Notes: a model not told the origin generated them from the letters alone. Counted from the stretch's first letter, positions 42,454 through 51,690 are shown. The stretch: 64,000 nt of DNA from an uncultured Collinsella sp. (GCA_900541055.1 UQHZ01000008.1:1-64000); one strand, 5' to 3'. Translations and numbers: made by a program.

Positions 42454-44637
42454 GTGAAGGATTCCGATCTCTCCACAACGGCTGCGCGCGACGCTGCCCG
42501 CATCGTCTGGTTTAAGCGCTACCCCGCCAAGCAGACGCTCATCGCATTTTTGCTCGCGCTGTTGGCGACCACGGCGTTTTCCATCGACCCCTCCCCGGTG
42601 TCGAGCAACGCAGTCTTGGCGATTGACCCCAAAGCCTCGGGCATGCTGTACGTGTGCTACGAGGTGCTCCTCTCGTTTGCCGGCCATACCGACGCGGTCA
42701 TGCTGCTTGCACTTGCCTGCCTGCTCACCTTGCCGTTTCGCTACGTGTTCTTTGGCCGTGGCGACACCTGGCGTCCATCGATCATTCTGCCGTCGCTGTT
42801 CTTCGCCATCTGCATGGTGTTCGGCCGCAGCTACGACCTCACCGACTCGGCCGAGATTGTCCTTGGCGACAAAGCTCGCATCATCTGCGCCTGGATTGGC
42901 GGCGCGGGCTGGATGCTCTTGGCGGTCGTTGCCTTCTACCTTGCCTTTGAGTGTCTAGATTGGCTGAGCACTCGGCGCATTCCGTTTTCCGAGGTGCACT
43001 TTGGCCGCGTATGGCGTGTGACTCACGCCGTGCTCTCGGTCCATCCCTTTGCCGGGCCCTTCCTGGTGCTTATGATCGCCTGGGCGCCCACGCTCATCGC
43101 TTCGCTGCCTGGCCTTTTTATGGGAGATACGGGCGCGCAGATTCGCCAGTGGTTCAACTATCCCAACGGCACGAGCGACTACTTGCGTCTGCTCAATCCT
43201 AATGTGTTGCTCAACGGGCATCATCCCGTAGTGCACACGGCCATTATCGGCTCGTGCGTTCAGCTGGGGCTTTCGATGTTCAACAGCGCTAACGCGGGCC
43301 TCATCATCTATACCTGCGCTCAATTTGTCATTACGGCCGCCTGCATGGCCTATTCCATTTCATCGCTGCGCAAACTGGGCGTGAGCCTGCCGGTTCGCGG
43401 TGCGATCCTGCTGTTCTTTGCGTTTATGCCGATGTTCTCTAACTACGCGGCGCTGCTCACCAAAGACGTGCTCTTTGCCGATGCGTTCTTGGTGCTGCTG
43501 GTACAGACCATTAAGCTCGTGGCATGTGGCTTGCCCCGTCGTGATGCCAATGTCGAGCGAGCGGGCGAGAAAGCCCCCGTGCTCTTTGCGCGCCACGACT
43601 GGCTGCTGCTCGCTCTGGGCGCCATGGGTTCCACGTTTCTGCGCAACGGCGGCCTGGTGTTTCCCCTGGCGGCATGCGTAATCGCGGCGGCGTTTTGCGT
43701 ATGGGACGTGCATGTGGCTCGTCGTGCAGCCAAGCAGACTGGTGCTGCGCCTTCGGGCGCCATCCCGCGCTTCCGCTGGGTTGGCGTTCTCGCGGTGCTC
43801 GCGCTCTGCCTTGCCTCTAATATGTACTTCACCAAGGTCTTTATGCCGGCGCACGACATCACGCCTGGTTCCAAGCGCGAAATCCTTTCGATTCCGTTCC
43901 AGCAGACGGCTCGTTTCGTCCAAAAGCACGACGGCCTCAACTCGGGCGTCAACCCTACGGTTAAGGAGGACGGCACCATCGTGGAGGCTCCTTGCGACGG
44001 CTTGGTGGCCGATGAGGAACGCGCCGTGATCGACCGGGTGCTCAAGTACGAGAATCTGGGCCGCCGTTACAACCCGGATAAGTCGGACGCCGTTAAAAAT
44101 TGCTTTAACGAGTACGCCTCGCAGGAGGACATCGATGCCTATTTTGAGGTATGGGCTCAGATGTTTAAGAAGGATCCCGAGTGCTATATTTCGGCGCTTA
44201 TCAATAACTACTATGGTTATTTTTATCCGAGCGCGCGCGATGCCTGGGTCTACAGCACGGCGCGTAGTGCAGAGATCATGGCGCGTCCCGACAACCTCAA
44301 GTACTTCGACTTCCATCCGGTTGACAGCAACGTGGTGCGCTGGTGTGACCATCTGATCAACCTATACCGTGTGGCGGTGCAGCGTGTTCCCTTTATCTCG
44401 CTCACCATGAGCTCGGCCACCTATGTGTGGATCATGATCGCCGTGGTGGTCTACCTGCTGCGTCGTCATTCATGGCGTGCGCTGGCGATCTGGGTGCCGC
44501 TGTTGGGCGTGCTCGCCGTGTGCCTGATTGGCCCGTGCAACGGCTCGACCTACATGCGCTACCTGTATCCGGTCATCGCCTGCATGCCCTTCGCCATCGG
44601 CGCCACCGTCACCCGCAGCGACTTCCTCTGGTCCTAA
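42454..44637 (+). CDS. DUF6020-family polytopic membrane protein
   Basis: Protein of 727 aa with about ten to twelve membrane helices spread over the sequence and an extracytoplasmic domain near residues 455-640 (KREILSIPFQQTARFVQKHD, EYASQEDIDAYF). The layout resembles GT-C type glycosyltransferase-like membrane proteins and the DUF6020 group common in Coriobacteriia, Bifidobacteria and Lactobacilli. A role in cell-envelope glycan assembly is plausible but unproven. I start at the GTG 42454 (AGAAAGG, 12 nt upstream) because the earlier TTG lies inside a repeat. Strong candidate for a single-gene unit. Confidence 0.75.
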   Translation: MKDSDLSTTAARDAARIVWFKRYPAKQTLIAFLLALLATTAFSIDPSPVSSNAVLAIDPKASGMLYVCYEVLLSFAGHTDAVMLLALACLLTLPFRYVFFGRGDTWRPSIILPSLFFAICMVFGRSYDLTDSAEIVLGDKARIICAWIGGAGWMLLAVVAFYLAFECLDWLSTRRIPFSEVHFGRVWRVTHAVLSVHPFAGPFLVLMIAWAPTLIASLPGLFMGDTGAQIRQWFNYPNGTSDYLRLLNPNVLLNGHHPVVHTAIIGSCVQLGLSMFNSANAGLIIYTCAQFVITAACMAYSISSLRKLGVSLPVRGAILLFFAFMPMFSNYAALLTKDVLFADAFLVLLVQTIKLVACGLPRRDANVERAGEKAPVLFARHDWLLLALGAMGSTFLRNGGLVFPLAACVIAAAFCVWDVHVARRAAKQTGAAPSGAIPRFRWVGVLAVLALCLASNMYFTKVFMPAHDITPGSKREILSIPFQQTARFVQKHDGLNSGVNPTVKEDGTIVEAPCDGLVADEERAVIDRVLKYENLGRRYNPDKSDAVKNCFNEYASQEDIDAYFEVWAQMFKKDPECYISALINNYYGYFYPSARDAWVYSTARSAEIMARPDNLKYFDFHPVDSNVVRWCDHLINLYRVAVQRVPFISLTMSSATYVWIMIAVVVYLLRRHSWRALAIWVPLLGVLAVCLIGPCNGSTYMRYLYPVIACMPFAIGATVTRSDFLWS

Positions 44638-44673
44638 CTTGGTGCATTGGGGTCAGGTTTCTTTGCACCAAAG
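44638..44673 (+). repeat. Diverged GGGTCAGG hairpin element
   Basis: CTTGGTGCA (44638-44646) pairs with TGCACCAAAG around TTGGGGTCAGGTTTCTT, followed by a run of eight G (44673-44680). Same plan as the GGGACAGG elements. It begins right at the DUF6020 stop codon. Confidence 0.75.
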
Positions 44674-44804
44674 GGGGGGGCATCATCACGACGCCTTCAT
44701 TTTGGGGTTTATCTCGCAGGCCAGTAGGTATATCATAACGACGTTTGTTTATATTGCCCGAGCATCTGCGCTGGGCTTTAGGTCGAAACCGATAGGAGAC
44801 ACGT

Positions 44805-45611
44805 ATGTCCGGACACTCTAAGTGGGCCACAACCAAGCATCGTAAGGGCGCGCAGGACGCCAAGCGTTCCGCCCTCTTCTCCAAGCTCAGCCGCAACATC
44901 ACCGTTGCTGCCCGTCTCGGCGGTGACCCGCTGCCCGAGAACAACGCCAGCCTCGCCGCTGCCGTTGCCAAGGCCAAGGCTCAGTCCATGCCTAAGGACA
45001 AGATCAAGTCCGCTATCGACAAGGCTTTTGGTTCGGGTGCTGACGCTGCCGTCTACGAGAACATCGTGTACGAGGGCTACGGTCCCGCCGGTGTCGCCGT
45101 CTACGTCGACTGCCTGACCGACAACCGCAACCGTACCGCCGCTGATGTCCGTTCCGCCTTCTCCCACGCTGGTGGCAACCTGGGCACCTCCGGCTCCGTC
45201 GCCTTCCAGTTTGAGCGCAAGGGCCAGATTGTCGTCGCCAAGGAGATCCTGGACGAGAACGCCAAGAAGGAGACCATGATCGCCAACGGTGCTGCCGGTG
45301 ACGAGGACGAGTTCATGATGGCCATCGCCGAGGCCGGTGGCGAGGACTACGAGGACGCCGGCGAGGAGTGGATCGTCTGGACCGCTGCCAACGACGTCAT
45401 GGCTGTTTCCAAGGCGCTCGAGGAGCAGGGCGTCCAGGTCAAGGGCTCCGAGACCACCATGGTCCCGACCACCCCGACCGAGGTCTCCGGCGCCGACGCC
45501 AAGAAGGTTCAGCGCCTCATCGACCGTCTTGAGGAGCTCGACGACGTCCAGGATGTTTACAGCACCATGGACATGACCGACGAGGTCATCGCTGCCCTCG
45601 AGGAGGAGTAG
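44805..45611 (+). CDS. yebC: YebC/PmpR-family regulatory or translation factor
   Basis: Protein of 268 aa, slightly longer than typical (about 240-250). The hallmark N-terminus MSGHSKWATTKHRKGAQDAK and the YEGYGPAGVA and TDNRNRTAADVRS motifs are present. YebC proteins were described as transcriptional regulators; more recent work (from memory) links them to relief of ribosome stalling on proline-rich stretches. Codon usage is strongly biased to C-ending codons, suggesting high expression. Ribosome site GATAGGAGACACGT. Often found near ruvC, which is not present here. A terminator follows. Confidence 0.95.
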   Translation: MSGHSKWATTKHRKGAQDAKRSALFSKLSRNITVAARLGGDPLPENNASLAAAVAKAKAQSMPKDKIKSAIDKAFGSGADAAVYENIVYEGYGPAGVAVYVDCLTDNRNRTAADVRSAFSHAGGNLGTSGSVAFQFERKGQIVVAKEILDENAKKETMIANGAAGDEDEFMMAIAEAGGEDYEDAGEEWIVWTAANDVMAVSKALEEQGVQVKGSETTMVPTTPTEVSGADAKKVQRLIDRLEELDDVQDVYSTMDMTDEVIAALEEE

Positions 45612-45680
45612 CGCCCGCACGGGTTAAGCCGTGCATATCTGGGCATAATGAAGCGAGCATGCAAGCCTCGTGGAATAGAT

Positions 45681-45723
45681 GAGCCGGATCCGCGTGCGTA
45701 GAGCACCGGACCCGGCTCTTTTA
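45681..45723 (+). terminator. Terminator of yebC
   Basis: GAGCCGGATCCG pairs with CGGACCCGGCTC (one mismatch) and is followed by TTTTAT. Confidence 0.88.
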
Positions 45724-45777
45724 TAATGATGCGAACCGTTTTGCATTTCGAGAGCCGAGATTTGAAGGGAGCGCCAC

Positions 45778-46323
45778 GTGCGCGTACTCAAACGAGCCCT
45801 AGCGATTGTGTATCTTGCCGCCGCCATCGTGGCGCTGGGCACGCTTGTCTGCCAGTTTTGGGGGCCGTATACGTATCGCTTTATGCTGCTGATGCGCGAC
45901 CCCATGCCGCGCATTGTCGTGACGGCATGCGGCGGAGTTGTGGCGATCGGCGTGCTGGTAAGCTTCTTCCGCCTGATGTTTGCTCGTCGCGAGCCGTCCT
46001 GTGTGCATCCGGCGGGGGAGCGCAATATCGAGGTCACGCTCGCGGCGCTTTCTTCGTGTGCCAGGGCTGCTGCCGAGCGCGACGACCGCGTGATGGTCGA
46101 GCATGTCGAGGCCCGCGTCCAAGGCTCCGATGATTCGCACGTCCGATTTAAGGTCGAGGCTATCGCGCTTGACGATAAGGACGTGGCATCTCTGGCTACC
46201 GCGATGCAGCAGCGCATCGAGGAAGCTTGCGACACCATGCTCGGCACGCCGGGTACGACCACGCGCGTCCGTTTTTTGCCGTCCAAGACTACCGTCCAGA
46301 CCGTGGAGGTTTCCGGTGAGTGA
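45778..46323 (+). CDS. amaP: AmaP-like alkaline shock response membrane anchor protein
   Basis: Protein of 181 aa. Two membrane helices lie at about residues 7-27 and 46-65, then a soluble Asp23-like domain. AmaP anchors Asp23 at the membrane in Staphylococcus. The following genes (a DUF2273 protein and an Asp23/Gls24 protein) complete the usual trio. GTG start behind GAAGGGAGCG. The next gene overlaps by 8 nt, so translation is coupled. The TATAAT at 45722-45727 overlaps the yebC terminator tail and may be the -10 box. Confidence 0.78.
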   Translation: MRVLKRALAIVYLAAAIVALGTLVCQFWGPYTYRFMLLMRDPMPRIVVTACGGVVAIGVLVSFFRLMFARREPSCVHPAGERNIEVTLAALSSCARAAAERDDRVMVEHVEARVQGSDDSHVRFKVEAIALDDKDVASLATAMQQRIEEACDTMLGTPGTTTRVRFLPSKTTVQTVEVSGE

Positions 46324-46693
46324 TACCAATCAAGATAAGACCGCTCGTACGCCGCGCCTGACGATTGACCAGAGCGCCACGCCGGCGAGCGAACCTGTTG
46401 ATTCCAAAGCAGAGGCAGCCGAGTTACAAGACGCGGCAGCCGCGGATTTTGACGAGGCTATGGGTCTCATCAAGGGTACGGGCGCTGCCATCTGGGGCTA
46501 TGCTGTGCGTCATCCCAACACCACGCTCGGTGCCGTCGCTGGCTTTATCCTCGCCGTGTTGGTGCTCACGCTCGGCCTGTGGGACACGCTCGTCATTGCA
46601 TTCTTCGTGCTGATCGGCGCCGTGATCGGCCAAATTCGCGACGGCGAGAACGGGATCGTCAACTTCTTCGGCCGTCTGTTTAGCGGCCGCTAA
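46316..46693 (+). CDS. DUF2273 small membrane protein of the Asp23 cluster
   Basis: Protein of 125 aa. An acidic, disordered N-terminus (about 60 residues) is followed by two closely spaced membrane helices (NTTLGAVAGFILAVLVLTLG and DTLVIAFFVLIGAVIG) and ends IRDGENGIVNFFGRLFSGR, the DUF2273 signature. Function unknown; always next to Asp23-type genes. GTG start at 46316 behind GGAGGT, inside the end of amaP. Confidence 0.82.
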   Translation: MSDTNQDKTARTPRLTIDQSATPASEPVDSKAEAAELQDAAAADFDEAMGLIKGTGAAIWGYAVRHPNTTLGAVAGFILAVLVLTLGLWDTLVIAFFVLIGAVIGQIRDGENGIVNFFGRLFSGR

Positions 46694-46737
46694 TATGTAT
46701 TCGACTGTCGCATCTGCGGCAGGCATAAGGAGGAACC

Positions 46738-47259
46738 ATGGCTTTTAATACGAAGGTCGATGTAGCCGATACCGAGCTCGAGGAGAATGAGGCGGCCGTC
46801 GCCGAAGCCGAGGATGTGACGCTCGAGGATGAGGCGCTCGTCGAGGCCGAGTTCGCCGATGACGCGGACGAGGATGATGAGGAAACAGACGAGTCCGAGG
46901 ACTCGCTGACCTATTCCAACGGTGTGATCGAGAAGATCGTCGCCATGGCCACCCGCGAGGTTCCGCACGTTTTGGGCATGAAGGGTAACCTCATGCACTT
47001 TGTGCAGGAGCAGTTTGGTGCCGAGAATCTGACCAAGGGCGTGACGGTCGAGGTCACCGATGACAATCGCGTGGTCGTCAACATCTCCGTCATTATCGAG
47101 TACGGAGCCTATGCGCCCGCGATCTTCGACGATGTCAAGGCACGTGTCACTGAGCGCCTTGCCGCGATGACCGGCCTTGAGGTGGCGGGTGTCAACCTGC
47201 GCATCGAGGACGTCATCACCCCCGAGGAGTACGAGCACCGCACCAGCCAGCACGAATAA
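46738..47259 (+). CDS. Asp23/Gls24-family envelope stress protein
   Basis: Protein of 173 aa. Residues 1-58 are extremely acidic (Glu/Asp-rich) and probably disordered. The Asp23 domain follows: YSNGVIEKIVAMATREVPHV then VTDDNRVVVNISVIIEYGAY and VAGVNLRIEDVI. Asp23 forms membrane-associated assemblies in cell-envelope homeostasis. It is third in the amaP operon, with AAGGAGGAACC as ribosome site. A GGGACAGG element and a terminator follow directly. Confidence 0.88.
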   Translation: MAFNTKVDVADTELEENEAAVAEAEDVTLEDEALVEAEFADDADEDDEETDESEDSLTYSNGVIEKIVAMATREVPHVLGMKGNLMHFVQEQFGAENLTKGVTVEVTDDNRVVVNISVIIEYGAYAPAIFDDVKARVTERLAAMTGLEVAGVNLRIEDVITPEEYEHRTSQHE

Positions 47260-47261
47260 CC

Positions 47262-47311
47262 TTCCAAAAAGGGACAGGTTTGTTTTGGCAGGCTTTATCT
47301 GCGAAAACGTT
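47262..47311 (+). repeat. GGGACAGG hairpin element, copy 4
   Basis: TTCCAAAAAGGGACAGGTTT then GTTTTGGCAGGCTTTATCTG and CGAAAACGTT. Two to four bases differ from copy 2. It is inserted between the Asp23 stop codon (47259) and the operon terminator. Confidence 0.9.
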
Positions 47312-47355
47312 AAACGGCCGACCGCGCAAGCAAAAGCGTGGCCGGCCGTTATTTG
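47312..47355 (+). terminator. Terminator of the Asp23 operon
   Basis: AAACGGCCGACCGCG pairs imperfectly with CGTGGCCGGCCGTT and is followed by ATTTG. Confidence 0.8.
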
Positions 47356-47467
47356 TATGCTCCCCGATGTAGGCATACCGCTCGTCTAACTAGGGGTTGC
47401 AATCGTCGCGCTCCGCGTTACCCTAATGGGCGCATTGTTTCCAAATTGTTAACGAGGAGTTGCCGTA

Positions 47468-48490
47468 ATGGCCGACGAGCACGAAACAGAAAGCAAGGCA
47501 TGGGCAATCGAGGCCGCTGCGGCAGAGGCGGCGTCGCGTGCTGCCGAGGAGGTGCATCGTCCTCCCGTGGTGCCGATGGAGCGCGTGGTTGATCGCACCG
47601 ATATCGAGCGCGGCGAGCGTGCCGGCCAAAAGCGCAGCCAGGAGCCGGGCTTCCCGCGCTTTTTTGCCGAGCTCAATCTGGGCCTGATTCTTACGGCCTT
47701 CGCCATCGTTGCGTTTAAAACCCCTAATCACTTTGCTTTTGGCGGCACCTCGGGCGTGTCGGTCATTCTGTCTACGCTGTTCCCGACCCTGCCCGTCGGC
47801 GTCTTTATGTGGATTATCAACGCGGTTCTCGTCGTCTTGGGCTTTATCTTTTTGGAGCGCAAGGCAATCCTGTGGAGCGTCTTCGCCTCGTTTGCGTTGT
47901 CCGCCTATGTTTCGCTGTTTGAGTTCTTTATTCCGACCGATGTCTCTCTGACGGGCGATATGTGGCTCGACCTGTGCTTTGCCGTCATCTTGCCGGCGCT
48001 GGGCAGTGCCATTGTCTTTGACATTGGCGCCTCGACGGGCGGCACCGACATCCTTGCCATGATTCTCAAACGCCGCACGACGCTTGAGATTGGCCGTGCC
48101 CTGTTGCTGGTCGATATCGGCATCGTGACCATCGCGGCTTTCCTGTATGGCCCGCGCGTCGGCCTGTACTGCGTGCTCGGTCTGTTTGCCAAGACGCTCG
48201 TGGTCGACAAGGCTATCGAGAGCATTCACCTTCGTAAGGTCTGCACGATCATTTGCTCCGAGCCCCTTAAGGTCGAGGAGTTTATCGTCAAGCATCTCAA
48301 CCGCACGGCAACGATCAGCCGTGGCTACGGCGCCTTCTCGGGCAAGTGCGTCACGGTGATCATGAGCGTGCTGAGCCGTCGCGAGGCAGTGCAACTGCGC
48401 CGCTATGCCCGCGAGATTGACCCTGGCGCCTTCATCACCATCGTCGATAGCTCCGAAATCGTCGGCAAGGGCTTCCGCGGCACGAACTAG
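47468..48490 (+). CDS. YitT-family membrane protein (DUF161/DUF2179)
   Basis: Protein of 340 aa. A charged 60-residue N-terminal extension (Ala/Glu-rich) precedes five to six membrane helices of the YitT family (GGTSGVSVIL, GASTGGTDILAMIL). A C-terminal cytoplasmic DUF2179 domain follows (CTIICSEPLKVEEFIV, ISRGYGAFSGK). The function of YitT proteins is unknown, with transport suspected. Ribosome site GAGGAGTTGCC. TTGCAA (47396-47401) with TACCCT 16 bp later may be the promoter. Confidence 0.85.
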   Translation: MADEHETESKAWAIEAAAAEAASRAAEEVHRPPVVPMERVVDRTDIERGERAGQKRSQEPGFPRFFAELNLGLILTAFAIVAFKTPNHFAFGGTSGVSVILSTLFPTLPVGVFMWIINAVLVVLGFIFLERKAILWSVFASFALSAYVSLFEFFIPTDVSLTGDMWLDLCFAVILPALGSAIVFDIGASTGGTDILAMILKRRTTLEIGRALLLVDIGIVTIAAFLYGPRVGLYCVLGLFAKTLVVDKAIESIHLRKVCTIICSEPLKVEEFIVKHLNRTATISRGYGAFSGKCVTVIMSVLSRREAVQLRRYAREIDPGAFITIVDSSEIVGKGFRGTN

Positions 48491-48640
48491 CCCGGTCGTA
48501 CCCTTCGAATCATTGAATAAAGCCGGCTGCGTTGCAAATCGGTCATCTTGGGGTATTTGTCCTCACATTGGGCGATAATGATGCCAAAGACATCGTTTGC
48601 GATCCAGGTGATTCGCTCTAGATACGAAGGGATGATTTCG

Positions 48641-49918
48641 ATGTTCTGCTCGCAGTGTGGCGCCCCTATGGGCGATAACGACAAGTTCTGCGGCGTGTGT
48701 GGTGCTCCTAATGCTGGTGCTGCAGCTTCCGCCCCTCAGGGTCAACCTCAGCCTCAGCAGTTTGTTCCGCAACCGCCCGTGGCGAATGCGCCAAAGGGCT
48801 GTGTGGCTCAGGCGTTCCAAGATATGACCAAGACTCCGGGTGTGCTTCAGCGTGTATGCCAAATCGCGTTTTTGCCGGCGCTGATTTGCGTTGTGTCGGT
48901 GCTCGTGTTGTTTATTCCCGTTATTGGCGGCATTGCGGCTGCCATCGGCTTTTTGGCAGCTTGCATTGCGAGCGTGTGCGGTTCCGGCTTTGGCATCGAG
49001 TGGGGTCGCGATCTGTCGCTTAAGATCGATGACGGCATGGATCGTCCGCTGATGCGTTCCACGTCGTTTGGTCTCGGAGTCTTTTCGAGCGTTATTTCGG
49101 TCGTGCTCGAGGTTATCGCTGCCATTCCCGTTATCGGTGTAGCGCTTTCGCTGGTGGAGGGCGTGGTAATTGGCGCTGCGGGCTCGTATTCTTATTACGG
49201 CTCTTATGCGCTCGAGGCTGCGCTGTTTGGCTCGCTTGGCCTGCTTGTTCTGGCGCTAATTGCCTCGGCGATTATGGGTGTCTTCTTTAAGATGTTCGCC
49301 GACATCGCCGTGATGCACTTTGCGGTGACCGGGCGTGTCGAGAGCGCGTTTTCGCTCGATAAGGTCTGGGCGGCGTTTAAGCACAACAAGACCAAGCTGT
49401 TCTGTGCTTCGTTCCTTCCCGAGTTTTTGACGGGCCTGGTCGCCAACGTTGTCACATGGATCTTGACGGTCGTCTTTGGCGCCATTGCCTCTGTCGGTAT
49501 GTATAGCTACTACTATCGTCCTACGGGTATTGAGGCAATTGTTACCGGCGGTGGCGTCACGCTCGCGCTGTTCTTGGTGCTGGTCGCTTTCGTCACCGTA
49601 TTTCTTACGGTCTTTGGCAAGATGCTCAAGCACCGTGCCGTTGGCTATTGGGCCGCACGCTATGCAAGCGAGTGGGCCGATGAGGATAAGGACGACGTCC
49701 TGACTTTTGTGTTGCCCTTCGAGAAGAAGTCCGCTGCTTCGGGTTACAGCGCTCCGGATGCTTCGCCGGCATCTGCACCCGCTCCCGCGATCGAGCCTGA
49801 GCCGGCGCCCGAGCCTGAACCGGCGCCCGAGTCTGAGACGGCATCTGAGCCTGAGCCTGCGCCTGCGCCTGAGTCGGCGTCCGAGCCAAGCTCCGACGAG
49901 GAACCTCAGGACGAGTAG
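48641..49918 (+). CDS. Zinc-ribbon DUF4013-like membrane protein
   Basis: Protein of 425 aa. An N-terminal zinc ribbon (CSQCGAPMGDNDKFCGVCGA) is followed by a Pro/Gln-rich linker and about six membrane helices arranged as in DUF4013 proteins (residues 75-345). The C-terminal 55 residues are a Pro-Glu-Ala-Ser repeat (EPEPAPEPEPAPESE) with EP-rich periodicity, probably disordered. The function is unknown. The ATG at 48641 has AGGGATG at a proper distance; the ATG nine bases earlier would overlap it. A perfect bidirectional terminator follows. Confidence 0.75.
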   Translation: MFCSQCGAPMGDNDKFCGVCGAPNAGAAASAPQGQPQPQQFVPQPPVANAPKGCVAQAFQDMTKTPGVLQRVCQIAFLPALICVVSVLVLFIPVIGGIAAAIGFLAACIASVCGSGFGIEWGRDLSLKIDDGMDRPLMRSTSFGLGVFSSVISVVLEVIAAIPVIGVALSLVEGVVIGAAGSYSYYGSYALEAALFGSLGLLVLALIASAIMGVFFKMFADIAVMHFAVTGRVESAFSLDKVWAAFKHNKTKLFCASFLPEFLTGLVANVVTWILTVVFGAIASVGMYSYYYRPTGIEAIVTGGGVTLALFLVLVAFVTVFLTVFGKMLKHRAVGYWAARYASEWADEDKDDVLTFVLPFEKKSAASGYSAPDASPASAPAPAIEPEPAPEPEPAPESETASEPEPAPAPESASEPSSDEEPQDE

Positions 49919-49977
49919 CCATGCCGTCTGCCATTTGGGGACGGGGTAGAAATAGTAGAAATAGCGCTTGAAGAATG

Positions 49978-50015
49978 AGCGGGGGCGGACGTGTCGAAAC
50001 GTCCGCCCCCGCTTT
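49978..50015. terminator. Bidirectional terminator
   Basis: AGCGGGGGCGGACGT and ACGTCCGCCCCCGCT form a perfect 15-bp stem around GTCGA. It ends the zinc-ribbon gene on the plus strand (TTTG tail) and the M20 peptidase gene on the minus strand. The preceding TTTGGGGACGGGG (49935-49947) resembles the core of the hairpin elements. Confidence 0.85.
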
Positions 50016-50058
50016 GACATCGCGATGTGGCTATGACTGCGAGATGCCAGCGAATCGA

Positions 50059-51522
50059 TTACTCGTCGTGCTTCTCCTCACGGCGTGCAGCAGCGCGTGC
50101 GTCGTGGATGCCCTTGATCGCGGCATGGCGAGCCGTTCGGGCATCATGGATGGCGTCGCGAGCCTCGGCGGTCGTCGCCTTGGCAGAGCGCAACTTGGCG
50201 GCCAGATCGGGGTTGGTTTCGGCGACCGCGGTAATCGCGGGGCCGTCGAGCTCCTCTTGCGTGGGCTCGGCCAAAAAGTCGATGGCATATTGGGCGGCCA
50301 CCATGGAGCCCTTTGCCAACACGCTCTCATCAATCTTGTAGAAGCAGGAATGCTGGGCGTACGTGGCGCCAATCTTGGGGTTGCGCGTACCTACAAAGGC
50401 GAGCACGCCCGGTACGCGACGCAGGTACTCCGAAAAATCCTCGCCCGAGAGCGTGCCGCGATAATGGCCTTGGCCGGTGGGGCCCAGGCACTTGATTACA
50501 GCCTGACGGCAGCGCTCGCTCGAGGCGGCGTCGTTTTCGACCTTGTAGTTGGCGATGGTGTAGTCGGTGAGCTCTGCCTCGGCGCCCAGAGCTGCCGCGG
50601 TATGCTCCACGATGCGGCGCATAAGCTCCGGCATTTCCTCGTGGGTCGAATCGCCGTAGGTGCGCACTGTGCCGGCGAGGTAGGCCGTGCCGGCGATAAC
50701 GTTGCGCGCGGTGCCGCCGTGCAGCTCGCCGACGGTGATGACGGCCGGCTCGTAGGGGCTGATTTCGCGCGAAACGATGGTTTGCAGGGCGTTGACAATT
50801 TCGGCGGCAACCATGACGGCGTCGTGGCCGCGCTGGGGCATGGCGCCATGGCACGAGGTGCCGCGGACGTCGATGCGGAACCAGTCGGTATTGGCCATGC
50901 GCGGACCGGGCTCGCAGCTCACGGTGCCGGCGTCGACCTCACTCCAAATGTGCGCGGCGTAGGCGCCATCGACGCCGTCGAGCACACCCGTGCCGATCAT
51001 GAGCTTGGCGCCCTGGCCGTTTTCCTCGCTGGGCTGGAATACGATGCGAACTTCGCCGTGGATGTCGTCGGTCATATGGCGCAGGATTTGCAGCGTTCCG
51101 AGCATCATGGCGATATGGCAGTCGTGGCCGCAGGCGTGCATGCAGCCCTCGTTGACGCTGGCGAACTCCTCGCCGGTCTGCTCGGTGACGGGCAGGGCGT
51201 CGATATCCGCGCGCAGCAGGATACGGCGGCGCGGCGTGCCGTCCTCGCGATAGGCGTCGGGCGCGGTGCCGCGAAGGGTCGCCACCAAGCCGGTCTTGAG
51301 CGGACGCTCGTAGGGGATATTCATGGCGTCGAGCTGGTTGGCGATGTCGGAGGTCGTGCGCTCCTCGGCAAGGCTCAGCTCCGGGTGCTTATGGAAGTGC
51401 CGGCGCTGCTTGATGATGTAGGGTTCAAACTCGGTAGCGATATCTTGGATGGCCGCGGTGACGTCGTCAGCCGCGCGAGCCTCGGTCGCCGCCATAATCT
51501 GCTGTGCCTTGGTCTTCGTCAT
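50059..51522 (-). CDS. M20-family amidohydrolase / metallopeptidase
   Basis: Protein of 487 aa related to N-acyl-amino-acid or IAA-amino-acid hydrolases. Metal ligands and family motifs: RRHFHKHPELS, the Cys-His ligand in HACGHDCHIAM, SEENGQGA and SGEDFSEYL. A dimerisation domain sits between about residues 205 and 320. The C-terminal 60 residues are an Ala/Arg-rich helical extension beyond the usual end of the family. The start at 51522 is set by AAGGAG; a long in-frame extension overlaps the divergent gene and is not credible. It probably releases amino acids from acyl- or peptidyl-conjugates. Confidence 0.88.
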   Translation of the reverse strand: MTKTKAQQIMAATEARAADDVTAAIQDIATEFEPYIIKQRRHFHKHPELSLAEERTTSDIANQLDAMNIPYERPLKTGLVATLRGTAPDAYREDGTPRRRILLRADIDALPVTEQTGEEFASVNEGCMHACGHDCHIAMMLGTLQILRHMTDDIHGEVRIVFQPSEENGQGAKLMIGTGVLDGVDGAYAAHIWSEVDAGTVSCEPGPRMANTDWFRIDVRGTSCHGAMPQRGHDAVMVAAEIVNALQTIVSREISPYEPAVITVGELHGGTARNVIAGTAYLAGTVRTYGDSTHEEMPELMRRIVEHTAAALGAEAELTDYTIANYKVENDAASSERCRQAVIKCLGPTGQGHYRGTLSGEDFSEYLRRVPGVLAFVGTRNPKIGATYAQHSCFYKIDESVLAKGSMVAAQYAIDFLAEPTQEELDGPAITAVAETNPDLAAKLRSAKATTAEARDAIHDARTARHAAIKGIHDARAAARREEKHDE

Positions 51523-51690
51523 GGTCGATTTGCTCCTTGCTGGGTTGATCGCAAAATCGTACAGGCTCTCTCCAGTATGCCACCTGCCGCTAGGGCTGGT
51601 AAAGTTGCCGTTTGCCGCTTGGGGTTTTGTTACAAGGGCGGGGGAGTACACTCGGGGGTGTTGAATTTCCTGCCAGAGATGGGGATGCCC

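Noticed and set aside
44673..44680. G8 tract as a phase-variation switch
   Set aside because: It lies in the intergenic region after the DUF6020 gene and 125 bp before yebC, outside any reading frame; an effect on yebC expression cannot be excluded but nothing supports it.
49975..51690. Long N-terminal extension of the YtcJ-like frame
   Set aside because: It is antisense to the M20 peptidase gene; a proper ribosome site occurs only before 51691.
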